The translations under genes were made by a program, and so were the position numbers. Positions 17,395 to 26,330 of a DNA stretch of 37,238 bases are shown here, one piece after another (within the stretch, counting starts at the first letter, position 1; every line of letters begins with the position of its first letter). Origin of the DNA: an uncultured Acetatifactor sp. (GTDB taxonomy: Bacteria; Bacillota; Clostridia; Lachnospirales; Lachnospiraceae); assembly GCA_947581905.1 (NCBI GenBank), contig CANPWC010000002.1:1-37238 (forward strand), read 5' to 3'. The notes beneath the pieces were generated by a model. That model was not told the DNA's origin and made no database searches. It worked only from the letters and a program-made list of their open reading frames with translations.

Positions 17395-17446
17395 CAGGCA
17401 GGGCGCAAAATTTTCAACCCAGGCAGGACGCAAAATGCGGTTGAAA
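17395..17446. repeat. Nested direct and inverted repeats in a non-coding region
   Basis: CAGGCAGGGCGCAAAAT (17395-17411) and CAGGCAGGACGCAAAAT (17420-17436); TTTCAACC (17412-17419) inverted at GGTTGAAA (17439-17446). Confidence 0.75.
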
Positions 17447-17653
17447 GTCCGAAATGTTTTTGATATACTGGAAAAACGTAGGAGGAGATGCTGCAAATAA
17501 GCGGACTTGCCCTCCCCCTAAAAAGAATTTGCGCAGCATACGGCTCATGCCCGAGGGGCTTGTGCGTGAAATGAAGCAATTCCTAACGAATGAGAAAGAA
17601 GATTGAGGCAGGTAATCAAACGCCGCCTGACCGGCGGCAGAATGCGAGGAAAG

Positions 17654-18850
17654 ATGACCGAAAAGCAAAAGTATCGAAAAACGCTATTGGCTTGCTACCT
17701 GGGGTTTGTCACCCAGGCTATCTCTGCGAACTTCGCGCCGCTGTTATTTTTAACTTTTAAGAATACGTATGGGATTGGGTTGGAAAAGATCGCGTTGATC
17801 CCGTTTACGTTCTTCCTGACGCAATTACTGATTGACCTGGCGGCCACCAAATATGCCGATAAGATAGGATACCGCATCTGCGTGGTAGCCTCCCAAGTGC
17901 TGTCCGCGACAGGGCTCCTATTAATGGCGATCCTGCCGGAGCTGCTTCCCGTCCCATTTATAGGGATTTTGATCGCCGTCGTGCTCTATGCGATGGGCAG
18001 CGGCCTGGTTGAAGTATTGGTAAGCCCAATCGTGGAAGCCTGTCCCTTTGAAAACAAAGACGGCATGATGAGTTTGCTGCACTCTTTTTACTGTTGGGGC
18101 TCGGTCGGCGTGATTTTAGGCTCGACGCTCTTCTTTTCCCTATTTGGCATCGAAAACTGGAAAGTGCTTACCGTAATCTGGGCAATCGTGCCGTTCTGTA
18201 ACGCATTCAACTTCGTCACCTGCCCGATTGAACGGTTGACGGAAGACGGCGAGGGAATGAGCCCCGGGCAGCTGCTGCGATTGCCGCTATTCTGGCTGCT
18301 GATACTGCTTATGGTATGCTCCGGCGCATCCGAAATCTCCATGTCGCAATGGGCGTCGGCATTCACCGAATCGACGCTGGGCGTTTCCAAAACCGTCGGC
18401 GACCTGGCTGGCCCCTGCCTGTTTGCCGTGTTTATGGGGACCTCCAGAGTCGCTTATGGCAAAATGAGCAAGAAGCTGGACCTGGTCCGGACGATGACCG
18501 TGTGCGGCCTGTTGTGCGTGGTCTGTTATTTGATGGCATCCCTGTCTACCTTGCCGATTCTTGGGTTGGCAGGCTGCGCCTTTTGCGGCATCGCGGTAGG
18601 AATCATGTGGCCGGGATCCATCAGCATTTCCTCCCAGAAATGCCCGAAAGGCGGCACGGCGATGTTCGCCTTTTTGGCCTTGGCCGGGGACCTGGGCGCG
18701 ACCATCAGCCCTACCATAGTCGGCAACATTTCCAACCTGGCCGGGGGAAACCTTAAAACAGGGCTGTTTGTCGCCACGATCTTCCCACTGATCCTAATCC
18801 TCTGCTTGGTCATCCTGAGGCAGAAGTTTGACAAAGCATCAGACCAATGA
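17654..18850 (+). CDS. Major facilitator superfamily transporter
   Basis: MTEKQKYRKTLLACYLGFVTQAISANFAPLLFLTFKNTYGIGLEKIALIPFTFFLTQLLIDLAATKYADKIGYR; about 12 TM helices. Start codon uncertain (track start 17603). Confidence 0.88.
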   Translation: MTEKQKYRKTLLACYLGFVTQAISANFAPLLFLTFKNTYGIGLEKIALIPFTFFLTQLLIDLAATKYADKIGYRICVVASQVLSATGLLLMAILPELLPVPFIGILIAVVLYAMGSGLVEVLVSPIVEACPFENKDGMMSLLHSFYCWGSVGVILGSTLFFSLFGIENWKVLTVIWAIVPFCNAFNFVTCPIERLTEDGEGMSPGQLLRLPLFWLLILLMVCSGASEISMSQWASAFTESTLGVSKTVGDLAGPCLFAVFMGTSRVAYGKMSKKLDLVRTMTVCGLLCVVCYLMASLSTLPILGLAGCAFCGIAVGIMWPGSISISSQKCPKGGTAMFAFLALAGDLGATISPTIVGNISNLAGGNLKTGLFVATIFPLILILCLVILRQKFDKASDQ

Positions 18851-19250
18851 CAACTTGACTAAAAAAAGGACGCATGGATCAAAAAGAATCCTTAGTTCAA
18901 AGAGAAAATCCGCCTCATCCATCCAAAGACAAAGAAAGCCTGAATGCTATACGCACCCAGACTTTCTTTCCCACGCAGTTTCCCTTTCTGCGCGGCTTAT
19001 TTCAAAGCGCCACCGTCTCCTTTTCTTTTTCCCTTGGAATCACTCAGCCGCCGACAGAGTGCCCTGACAGGTCAAACTGCCGCTAATGACGCGCTGCGTA
19101 CCACTGGCTTTTCTCTGGGAACCCCTTTTACACTTTATGACGGGTTGCCGGCGCAATGAAAGCGATATTAAGTTGTGTAGACGGCATCCCTTGATTTGGG
19201 AGAAGCCTATTTTGACTGGCTTTTACCGGTTCGTATTTGAAAATGTGTGA

Positions 19251-19733
19251 TTAGAAATTATATTTAAACTCGCCGGAATCATTCTTAAGTTCGCGGTATT
19301 CATCGACATTACCATAATGGGTGCAGGTAATTTTGTAGGTGTCACCTTGAATGGCGTTTGCATAAGTAACAACACAGGACATGCCATCTGTTTGATTAAC
19401 AGAACCGCCACTTGATGTTGCTACAGCTACCCAATTTCCTCCCTCCTTATGCCAAATCACAATGTCTTTGACACCAACAATAGAAGCCGTGTCATTCAAA
19501 ATAGTCGTAATCGATATATACATCGCATTATTGATTTTACTTACAGAAATAGAAGCCGTTATAAAATCCGTAGATAGAGCAGAAAAATCTGAATGATTAT
19601 GTACTTCCATTACTTGCGCTTGAAGCTGCTCTATTTCCTTATTTTCGGCGGCTGCTGAAACTTTCCCACATAACACATTTGACATCACTACGACCATTAA
19701 AAGAGCAATAAAACTTTTGAATCCTTTTTTCAT
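19251..19733 (-). CDS. Secreted protein of unknown function
   Basis: MKKGFKSFIALLMVVVMSNVLCGKVSAAAENKE signal peptide with AAA cleavage region, then a beta-rich domain. Confidence 0.7.
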   Translation of the reverse strand: MKKGFKSFIALLMVVVMSNVLCGKVSAAAENKEIEQLQAQVMEVHNHSDFSALSTDFITASISVSKINNAMYISITTILNDTASIVGVKDIVIWHKEGGNWVAVATSSGGSVNQTDGMSCVVTYANAIQGDTYKITCTHYGNVDEYRELKNDSGEFKYNF

Positions 19734-19822
19734 GGTTTTATCCATCCTTTCCTTTTATTCTATATATGTCCCGAACAGGTAAAAATGTTACATGCTATTT
19801 TAAAAATTTTAAAATTTTGGTT

Positions 19823-20827
19823 TTATGATCTCATTATATGCTCTACGAAATCATCGATAACAACGTACATCTGATCTAGATTTATATTGCTTTGAATGGT
19901 AAAGAAATTATTTCCTACAATAAAAGAGGCAACATATTTATCGCCATCTGTCGTCTCATCCTTATATACGGCAATATCAACATCCCCTACTTTATAATTT
20001 TTTATTAAGGAATAAGTATCATTAACCTTGGCATTATAAGTGACCATATTTTCAAAATGCTGTTGGATACACCTTATGTAATTCTCTCCAGCACCATTGT
20101 AAACACCCCAAAAGAATAACTCATTATCAAGACCAAAAACTTTTATTTTAGTCAACTCATATTCATCCATTAACACTTTAGGTAAAACAAAAATTTTTTG
20201 GTATTCTGTCGGTAAGTCACCTATACTATCATATTCCTCACTTACGTCGTATTCCGTACCAGCATCTAATTTTTCAACCGATGAAGTAATTACCTGCATC
20301 CCCTCATCATCATTCTTCAACACATTAAAGTTCCCCACCTTGCTCCCCGCAATGACTCCCACCGTTCCGCCAAGCACCAGGAAGCCTAATGCGAGCAGGA
20401 TGCAGAGCATGACGGCGACCGCCTTGTGGCGGGCGAGATAGAATAACAGCCCCCTCTCCTGATTCGCGCCATCAGCCTGCCTGCGCATAGCGCCGGACGC
20501 GTATGCGGCCGACCTTGCCCCTTGGGAAGAGGTCCCTTGGGAATTGACCTCTGCGGACATCGCTTCACGCGCCTCCTCACCTTTAAGAAGCGCCTCTTTA
20601 TCCCCCTCTACCGACTGCCTGACTTCATAAGCGTCCCAGAATCGGTCGATCGCCTCATTCGTGGATGTCGCTCCCTCTTCGACAGACGCCTCTCCTGATT
20701 CCATCACGTCAATCAGGCGCTCCAGCGCAGCCTGCTCCCGAACACTGTAATCTTCGCTGGAAGCATTTTCCTCCAACTTTTGAAGCATTGCCTTCAATTC
20801 CTGAATCAACTGCCCGCGTTCTAACAT
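19823..20827 (-). CDS. Single-TM membrane protein, cytosolic N-terminus and extracytoplasmic C-terminal domain
   Basis: MLERGQLIQELKAMLQKLEENASSEDYSVREQAALERLIDVMESGE..., TM AVAVMLCILLALGFLVLGGTVGVIAG, 170-aa C-terminal domain. Confidence 0.75.
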   Translation of the reverse strand: MLERGQLIQELKAMLQKLEENASSEDYSVREQAALERLIDVMESGEASVEEGATSTNEAIDRFWDAYEVRQSVEGDKEALLKGEEAREAMSAEVNSQGTSSQGARSAAYASGAMRRQADGANQERGLLFYLARHKAVAVMLCILLALGFLVLGGTVGVIAGSKVGNFNVLKNDDEGMQVITSSVEKLDAGTEYDVSEEYDSIGDLPTEYQKIFVLPKVLMDEYELTKIKVFGLDNELFFWGVYNGAGENYIRCIQQHFENMVTYNAKVNDTYSLIKNYKVGDVDIAVYKDETTDGDKYVASFIVGNNFFTIQSNINLDQMYVVIDDFVEHIMRS

Positions 20828-21155
20828 TATGTTACCAGTTTAACCTTTCTTTTTCGATTCTTCCCCTTTACGATCATTTCTTTCTTTCAACCCACGCTCT
20901 ATCCTCATTTGAAACCCGGACTCCTAAAAAACCTTGGGCGAGACGGCGCTGGACGCCCAAGCCCGTCTGCGCAGCGCCCATTCACTATTTTACTTTTGAA
21001 AAGCATAAATGTCAATCCCATAGATTTCGCTCCATACAATAAACTCTTCTCTTTTTCAAGAAGTTGTGATACAATAGTTCTGCCGATGCGAAATCCCGGA
21101 TTTCCGTGGTTTCGTAATTCCTACCGACCTTACTTCAGGAAAGGACCTGCCACAT

Positions 21156-22520
21156 ATGAACATCATCATCGTAGGCTGCGGCAAGGTGGGATACACCTTG
21201 GTCGAGCAGCTCAATGGAGAGAACCATAAGATCACCGTCATTGACATATTGGAAGAGAAAGTGCGCACCATCACGGATTCCCTGGACGCCATGGGCATCA
21301 TCGGAAATGGGGTCAGCTATCAGATCCTTTTGGAGGCCGGCATTGAATCGGCGCATATGCTGATCGCCGTGACCGGATCTGACGAACAGAACCTCCTATG
21401 CTGCGCCGTAGCCAAAAAGGCGGGCAACTGCCAGACCATCGCCAGGGTGAGGAACCCGATCTACAGCATGGAAATCGAATTTCTGCAGCGGGAGCTGGGG
21501 CTGTCCATGGTCATCAACCCGGAGATGGCCTCCGCCTCGGAAATCTCCCGGATCTTCCAGTTCCCTTCCGCAGTCAAGGTAGACACCTTTTCCAAGGGAC
21601 GCACGGAGCTTCTGCACTTCCGCGTCACCAAGGACTGCCTGCTTAATAATTACGAACTGATCCACATCCGTACCACCTTGAAATGCGACGTGCTGGTGTG
21701 CATGGTCAACCGCAATGACCAGGTCATCATTCCCAGGGGCGGAGATTTCGTCTTCCGTGAAGGGGACCGCGTGGCGATCATCGCCTCCCCTACCGCGGCG
21801 AACGCCTTTTTCCGTAAGATCGGCATCGGCTCCACGCCGATCCAGACCGCCATGATCGTGGGCGGGGGCAACATCGCCTATTACCTGGCGCGCAGGCTCC
21901 TGTCCGTCGGCATTGCCACCAAGATCATTGAAAAGGATTCCAAGCGCTGCGACCTGTTAAGCGAAATGTTGCCGAAAGCCACCATCATCTGCGGGGACGG
22001 CACCGACCAGGACCTGCTGATGGAGGAGGGGCTGGACAAGGTGGACGGCTTCGCCGCCCTGACCGGCTTAGACGAGGAGAACATCCTCCTGTCGCTCCAT
22101 GCCAAGAAAGTCTCGCATGCCAAGGTCGTGACCAAGGTCAACCGCATCACTTTCAGCGGCGTCATGAACGACCTGAACCTGGACAGCATCACTTATCCCC
22201 GCCTGCTGACGGCGGACAATATCATCAAATATGCCCGTTCCGTGAACAACGCTTCCATGGACAGCAACGTGGAGAACCTGTATAAGTTAGAGGACGGCAA
22301 GGTGGAAGCCCTGGAATTTTCCATCAAGGAGAACTCGGCCGTCACCGGCACCCCCCTGATGAACCTGAAGATCAAGAAAAACATCCTGGTCTGCTGCATC
22401 ACGCGCAACCACCAGGTCATCATCCCCGGAGGCCAGGACGAGATCCGGGTCGGCGATTCCGTCGTGGTGGTGCTGACCAACGCAAGGCTTCATAACATCA
22501 AGGATATCCTGGAAACGTAA
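21156..22520 (+). CDS. trkA: Trk system potassium transporter, peripheral NAD-binding subunit TrkA
   Basis: MNIIIVGCGKVGYTLVEQLNGENHKITVIDI and a second Rossmann repeat MIVGGGNIAYYLARRLLSVGIATKIIEKD; two TrkA_C regions. Confidence 0.96.
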   Translation: MNIIIVGCGKVGYTLVEQLNGENHKITVIDILEEKVRTITDSLDAMGIIGNGVSYQILLEAGIESAHMLIAVTGSDEQNLLCCAVAKKAGNCQTIARVRNPIYSMEIEFLQRELGLSMVINPEMASASEISRIFQFPSAVKVDTFSKGRTELLHFRVTKDCLLNNYELIHIRTTLKCDVLVCMVNRNDQVIIPRGGDFVFREGDRVAIIASPTAANAFFRKIGIGSTPIQTAMIVGGGNIAYYLARRLLSVGIATKIIEKDSKRCDLLSEMLPKATIICGDGTDQDLLMEEGLDKVDGFAALTGLDEENILLSLHAKKVSHAKVVTKVNRITFSGVMNDLNLDSITYPRLLTADNIIKYARSVNNASMDSNVENLYKLEDGKVEALEFSIKENSAVTGTPLMNLKIKKNILVCCITRNHQVIIPGGQDEIRVGDSVVVVLTNARLHNIKDILET

Positions 22521-22541
22521 CCGTTTGAAATAAGATGCGGC

Positions 22542-22626
22542 ATCACGGGCAAGCCTGTGATACGCGAAGAGTATCCGTTTGAAAGCGGACTTTCAAATAT
22601 TGATTGGTACGCGTGCCATGGCACGC
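22542..22626 (+). other. Three consecutive hairpins in the trkA-trkH intergenic leader
   Basis: ATCACGGGC-aa-GCCTGTGAT (22542-22561), TTTGAAAG-cgga-CTTTCAAA (22578-22597), GCGTGCCATGGCACGC perfect palindrome (22611-22626). Confidence 0.75.
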
Positions 22627-22640
22627 ATAGGGGTATAACC

Positions 22641-24080
22641 ATGAATTTCTCAATCGTCAGCTATATCTTAGGATGGATTTTACGGTTCGAGGCGGCTTTC
22701 CTGCTGCTTCCTACCCTGGTGGGCGTCTGTTACGGGGAATGGAGGGCTTGCGGCTGCTACCTGGCCTCCGCCCTGGCCTGCTTCCTGTTCGGCATGCTTC
22801 TGGGAAAGAAGCCCAACAGTTACCAGCTTTACGCCAGGGAAGGCTTCGTCAGCGTAGCCTTAGGCTGGATCGTCATCAGCCTCATGGGGGCCGTCCCTTT
22901 CGTCCTGACGGGGGACATCCCGAATTACATTGACGCGCTGTTCGAGACCATCTCCGGCTTTACCACCACCGGGGCCAGCATCCTGGGCAATGTAGAGGGG
23001 CTGACCTATTCCAGCCTGTTCTGGCGCAGCTTCACCCACTGGATCGGCGGCATGGGCGTGTTCGTCTTCATCATGGCGATCCTGCCTATGATGGGCGGCT
23101 CCACCATGAACCTGATGCGGGCGGAGAGCCCCGGCCCTTCCGTCAGCAAGCTGGTGCCCCGCGTGCGGGATACTGCCAAGATTTTATATGAGATTTACCT
23201 GGCCATCACGGTCGCCGAAATCCTGCTCCTTTGCATAAGCGGCATGAAGCTGTTCGACTCCATGACCATCACTTTCGGCACCGTAGGCACGGGAGGCTTC
23301 GGCGTGCGCAATGACAGCCTGGCTTCCTATTCCCCCTTAATCCAGGTCATCGTCACCGTGTTCATGATCTTAAGCGGGATCAACTACACTTTCTATTACT
23401 GCCTGCTGATGAGGCACTTCAAAGATGCCTTTTCCATCGAAGAAGTACGCTGGTACCTGGCGATCATCCTGGGGGCGGCGGCCATCGTCATCATGGACAT
23501 TTCCAGCCTCTATGACACTTTCGGCGAAGCCGTAAGGCACGCCTTCTTCCAGGTGGGCTCCATTATCACCACCACCGGCTTTTCCACGGCGGACTTCAAC
23601 GCCTGGCCCCAGCTTTCCAAGACGGTGCTGGTCCTGCTCATGTTCATCGGCGCCTGCGCCGGAAGCACCGGCGGCGGCTTCAAGGTCTCCCGCATCCTGC
23701 TTTTGTTTAAAAATATCGGTCGGGAGCTTTCCACGATGATCCACCCCCGTCTGGTCAAAAAGATCAAAATGGACCAGCGCAACGTCCCCCAGGAGGTAAT
23801 GCAGTCCGCCAACGTCTTCGCGGCCGTATACTTCGTCATCGTGTTCGTGTCCCTCCTGTTGATCGGCGTGGACGAACTGGACTTTACCACGAACTTCACC
23901 GCCGTGGCGGCGACCCTGAACAACATTGGGCCCGGCCTGGAACTGGTAGGTCCTACCTCCAATTTCGCGGTCTATTCCAGCTTCTCCAAGTTGGTGCTCA
24001 TGTTCGATATGCTTGCGGGGAGATTGGAGCTCTTCCCCATGCTCATCCTCTTGGTCCCTTCTTGTTGGAAAAAGTATTGA
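22641..24080 (+). CDS. trkH: TrkH family potassium uptake protein
   Basis: MNFSIVSYILGWILRFEAAFLLLPTLVGVCYGE, selectivity-loop regions SGFTTTGAS, GTVGTGGFG, TTTGFSTADF, CAGSTGGGFK. Confidence 0.96.
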   Translation: MNFSIVSYILGWILRFEAAFLLLPTLVGVCYGEWRACGCYLASALACFLFGMLLGKKPNSYQLYAREGFVSVALGWIVISLMGAVPFVLTGDIPNYIDALFETISGFTTTGASILGNVEGLTYSSLFWRSFTHWIGGMGVFVFIMAILPMMGGSTMNLMRAESPGPSVSKLVPRVRDTAKILYEIYLAITVAEILLLCISGMKLFDSMTITFGTVGTGGFGVRNDSLASYSPLIQVIVTVFMILSGINYTFYYCLLMRHFKDAFSIEEVRWYLAIILGAAAIVIMDISSLYDTFGEAVRHAFFQVGSIITTTGFSTADFNAWPQLSKTVLVLLMFIGACAGSTGGGFKVSRILLLFKNIGRELSTMIHPRLVKKIKMDQRNVPQEVMQSANVFAAVYFVIVFVSLLLIGVDELDFTTNFTAVAATLNNIGPGLELVGPTSNFAVYSSFSKLVLMFDMLAGRLELFPMLILLVPSCWKKY

Positions 24081-24110
24081 CCGCCCGCTTTCGTATTCGA
24101 GGATAAAAAG

Positions 24111-24896
24111 ATGGCTCAACCGGATTCCCCAAACGCGCCTGTATATTACCATTTGATCAGCGCGCTGCGCGCCCTGGCGCTCATCAATATGCTGCTCTTC
24201 CATTTCTGCTATGACGTCTTCATCATTTTCGGGTTGGACGCAGGATGGGACAGACGCCCGGCAGTACATGTCTGGCAGCAATACATCTGCCTTTCTTTCC
24301 TGTTTCTGTCAGGCATCTCCTGGCATTTCGGCCGCCATAATTTGAAAAAGGGGCTGCTGCTCAACTTCTACGGCTTCGTCATTACCGCCGTCACGCTGAT
24401 CTTCCTGCCCTCGGAAGCCATTTGGTTCGGCATCCTGAACGGCATCGGCTGCGCCACCTGGCTGGCCTGCCTGGCGGACCGGTTCGCGGGAAAGCTGCCC
24501 GCCGCCTTAGGCCTTGCCCTTTCCCTCCTCTTATTCGTGCTGTTCCGGCATGTGTCCGCAGGATACTTAGGCATCGGGGACCTGGTCCTGGTTAGGCTGC
24601 CGGACTGGCTCTATCAACCTGGGCCCATGACCGCGCTTGGCTTCCCTCACCCGGGCTTTCGCTCCAGCGACTATTTCCCCCTCCTGCCCTGGGCGTTCCC
24701 CCTCCTGGCAGGCTATTGGTTCTGGAAGCTTGTGACGCCCCATGAAAAATGCCGGACCCTCTTCTGCCAGAAGATCCCCATCCTTTCCGCGCTTGGGAAG
24801 AACACCATCTGGGTCTACCTCCTCCACCAGCCGATCCTGTATGGGATCGCTTACCTCCTGTGCCAGGTCGTGGGCGTTTCCTCCTTTTTGCCCTAG
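24111..24896 (+). CDS. Heparan-alpha-glucosaminide N-acetyltransferase-like (DUF1624) membrane protein
   Basis: LISALRALALINMLLFHFCYDVFIIFG, LFLSGISWHFGRHNLKKG, LGKNTIWVYLLHQPILYGI. Confidence 0.8.
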   Translation: MAQPDSPNAPVYYHLISALRALALINMLLFHFCYDVFIIFGLDAGWDRRPAVHVWQQYICLSFLFLSGISWHFGRHNLKKGLLLNFYGFVITAVTLIFLPSEAIWFGILNGIGCATWLACLADRFAGKLPAALGLALSLLLFVLFRHVSAGYLGIGDLVLVRLPDWLYQPGPMTALGFPHPGFRSSDYFPLLPWAFPLLAGYWFWKLVTPHEKCRTLFCQKIPILSALGKNTIWVYLLHQPILYGIAYLLCQVVGVSSFLP

Positions 24897-24954
24897 AAAT
24901 AGGAAAAGCGCCTGGAAACTGCTTCCCTAAGCCATTTCCAAACGCTTTCCGAAG

Positions 24955-25028
24955 TGGGATTAATGGGGTTCGAACCCATGGCCTTTCGCGTGTGAGGCGA
25001 ACGCTCATCCCGGCTGAGCTATAATCCC
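24955..25028 (-). tRNA. tRNA-Val (anticodon CAC)
   Basis: GGGATTATAGCTCAGCCGGGATGAGCGTTCGCCTCACACGCGAAAGGCCATGGGTTCGAACCCCATTAATCCCA folds as a cloverleaf; anticodon loop CTCACAC; CCA not encoded. Confidence 0.95.
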
Positions 25029-25138
25029 GACCTTTCTTTCCGTTAGGATTTCCCTAACGAAATCCACTATAGCACAACTTTTCCAAAAAAGCAACCATAA
25101 ATTTCATTTTTACGTCCGCATTTTCGTAAAAGGGGGGC

Positions 25139-25167
25139 TTGCACCTTTTTCAAACATATTATATAAT
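25139..25167 (+). promoter_or_regulatory. Sigma70-type promoter of the DAHP synthase gene
   Basis: TTGCAC (25139-25144), 17-bp spacer, TATAAT (25162-25167). Confidence 0.75.
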
Positions 25168-25249
25168 ATTCACGCCCTTTCCATTCCATCTAAAAAGGGC
25201 ATGGACATCAAAAGAAAAGGAAAGGATGCCGACACGGCATGAAAATACT

Positions 25250-26278
25250 ATGAGTTTCGAGTTTATCAAAAAGCTGCCCACTCCGGAGGAAATCCGGAGC
25301 GATTACCCGCTGCCCCCGCATTTGGCTAAGGTCAAGGAGGAGCGGGACCGGGAAATCCAGGAAGTCATCACGGGCAAGAGCAATAAGTTCCTGGTCATCA
25401 TCGGGCCTTGTTCCGCGGATAATGAGGATTCCGTCTGTGAATACGTGAACCGCCTGGCCGCGATCAACGACAAGGTCAAGGACAAGCTCATCCTGATCCC
25501 TCGGATCTACACCAACAAGCCCCGCACGACGGGGGAGGGCTACAAGGGCATCGTCCATCAGCCCGATCCGAACAAGAAGCCGGACTTCCTAGCCGGCTTG
25601 ATCGCCATGCGCAAGATGCACATCCGGGCGATGGAGGAGACAGGGCTGACCGCCGCGGACGAAATGCTTTATCCGGAAAACTGGCGCTACGTCCAGGACA
25701 TCTTATCCTATGTGGCCATCGGGGCGCGTTCCGTGGAGGACCAGCAGCACCGCCTGACCGTAAGCGGCTTCGACGTCCCCGCCGGGATGAAGAACCCCAC
25801 CAGCGGAGACTTCTCTGTCATGCTCAATTCCGTATATGCGGCACAGCACCCCCATTCCTTCATCTACCGGGGCTGGGAGGTCAATACCACGGGCAACGAA
25901 CTGGCCCACACGGTGCTTCGCGGCGCTACCAACAAGCACGGGCTCAACATCCCCAACTACCACTATGAGGACTTGAACCGCCTTTTGGAAATGTACGACA
26001 ACATGGACCTGAAAAATCCCGCCTGCATCATAGACGCCAACCACTCCAACTCCAACAAGCAGTTCGAACAGCAGATCCGCATCACCAAAGAGGTCATGCA
26101 CAGCCGCAAGCTGAGCAGGGACATCCATCAGCTGGTAAAAGGCGTGATGATTGAAAGCTACCTGGTAGAGGGCTGCCAGAAGATCGGGGACGGCGTCTAC
26201 GGCAAGTCCATCACGGATCCCTGCCTGGGCTGGGAAGATTCCGAGCGCCTCATCTACGATATCGCGGAATACGAATAA
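25250..26278 (+). CDS. 3-deoxy-7-phosphoheptulonate synthase (class I DAHP synthase)
   Basis: LVIIGPCSADNEDSVCEYVNRLA, IYTNKPRTTGEGYKG, CIIDANHSNSNKQFEQQ, KGVMIESYLVEGCQKIGDGVYGKSITDPCLGWEDSE. ATG 25226 is an alternative start. Confidence 0.95.
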   Translation: MSFEFIKKLPTPEEIRSDYPLPPHLAKVKEERDREIQEVITGKSNKFLVIIGPCSADNEDSVCEYVNRLAAINDKVKDKLILIPRIYTNKPRTTGEGYKGIVHQPDPNKKPDFLAGLIAMRKMHIRAMEETGLTAADEMLYPENWRYVQDILSYVAIGARSVEDQQHRLTVSGFDVPAGMKNPTSGDFSVMLNSVYAAQHPHSFIYRGWEVNTTGNELAHTVLRGATNKHGLNIPNYHYEDLNRLLEMYDNMDLKNPACIIDANHSNSNKQFEQQIRITKEVMHSRKLSRDIHQLVKGVMIESYLVEGCQKIGDGVYGKSITDPCLGWEDSERLIYDIAEYE

Positions 26279-26307
26279 GAGGGCGGGACGCTTTATTTTC
26301 CCGCCTC
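26279..26307 (+). terminator. GC-rich hairpin after DAHP synthase
   Basis: GGCGGGA (26282-26288) pairs with TCCCGCC (26299-26305) just after the TAA stop. Confidence 0.5.
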
Positions 26308-26330
26308 AATTTCCCGCCTTATTTTTCCCC

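Noticed and set aside
17394-17668. Short minus-strand ORFs and a 44-aa plus-strand reading from 17457 (MFLIYWKN...EMKQFLTNEKED)
   Set aside because: Too short, no recognisable family; probably decayed sequence. Not reported as a gene.
18851-19220. Overlapping small plus-strand ORFs (62-79 aa) after the MFS gene
   Set aside because: No SD or domain signals; likely non-coding spacer, possibly including a terminator or degraded gene.
23370-24281. 303-aa minus-strand ORF
   Set aside because: Antisense to trkH and the acyltransferase-like gene; shadow composition.
24955-25028. tRNA-Val as an integration site for a mobile element
   Set aside because: No integrase gene or direct repeat of the tRNA 3' end seen nearby; flanks are ordinary core genes.
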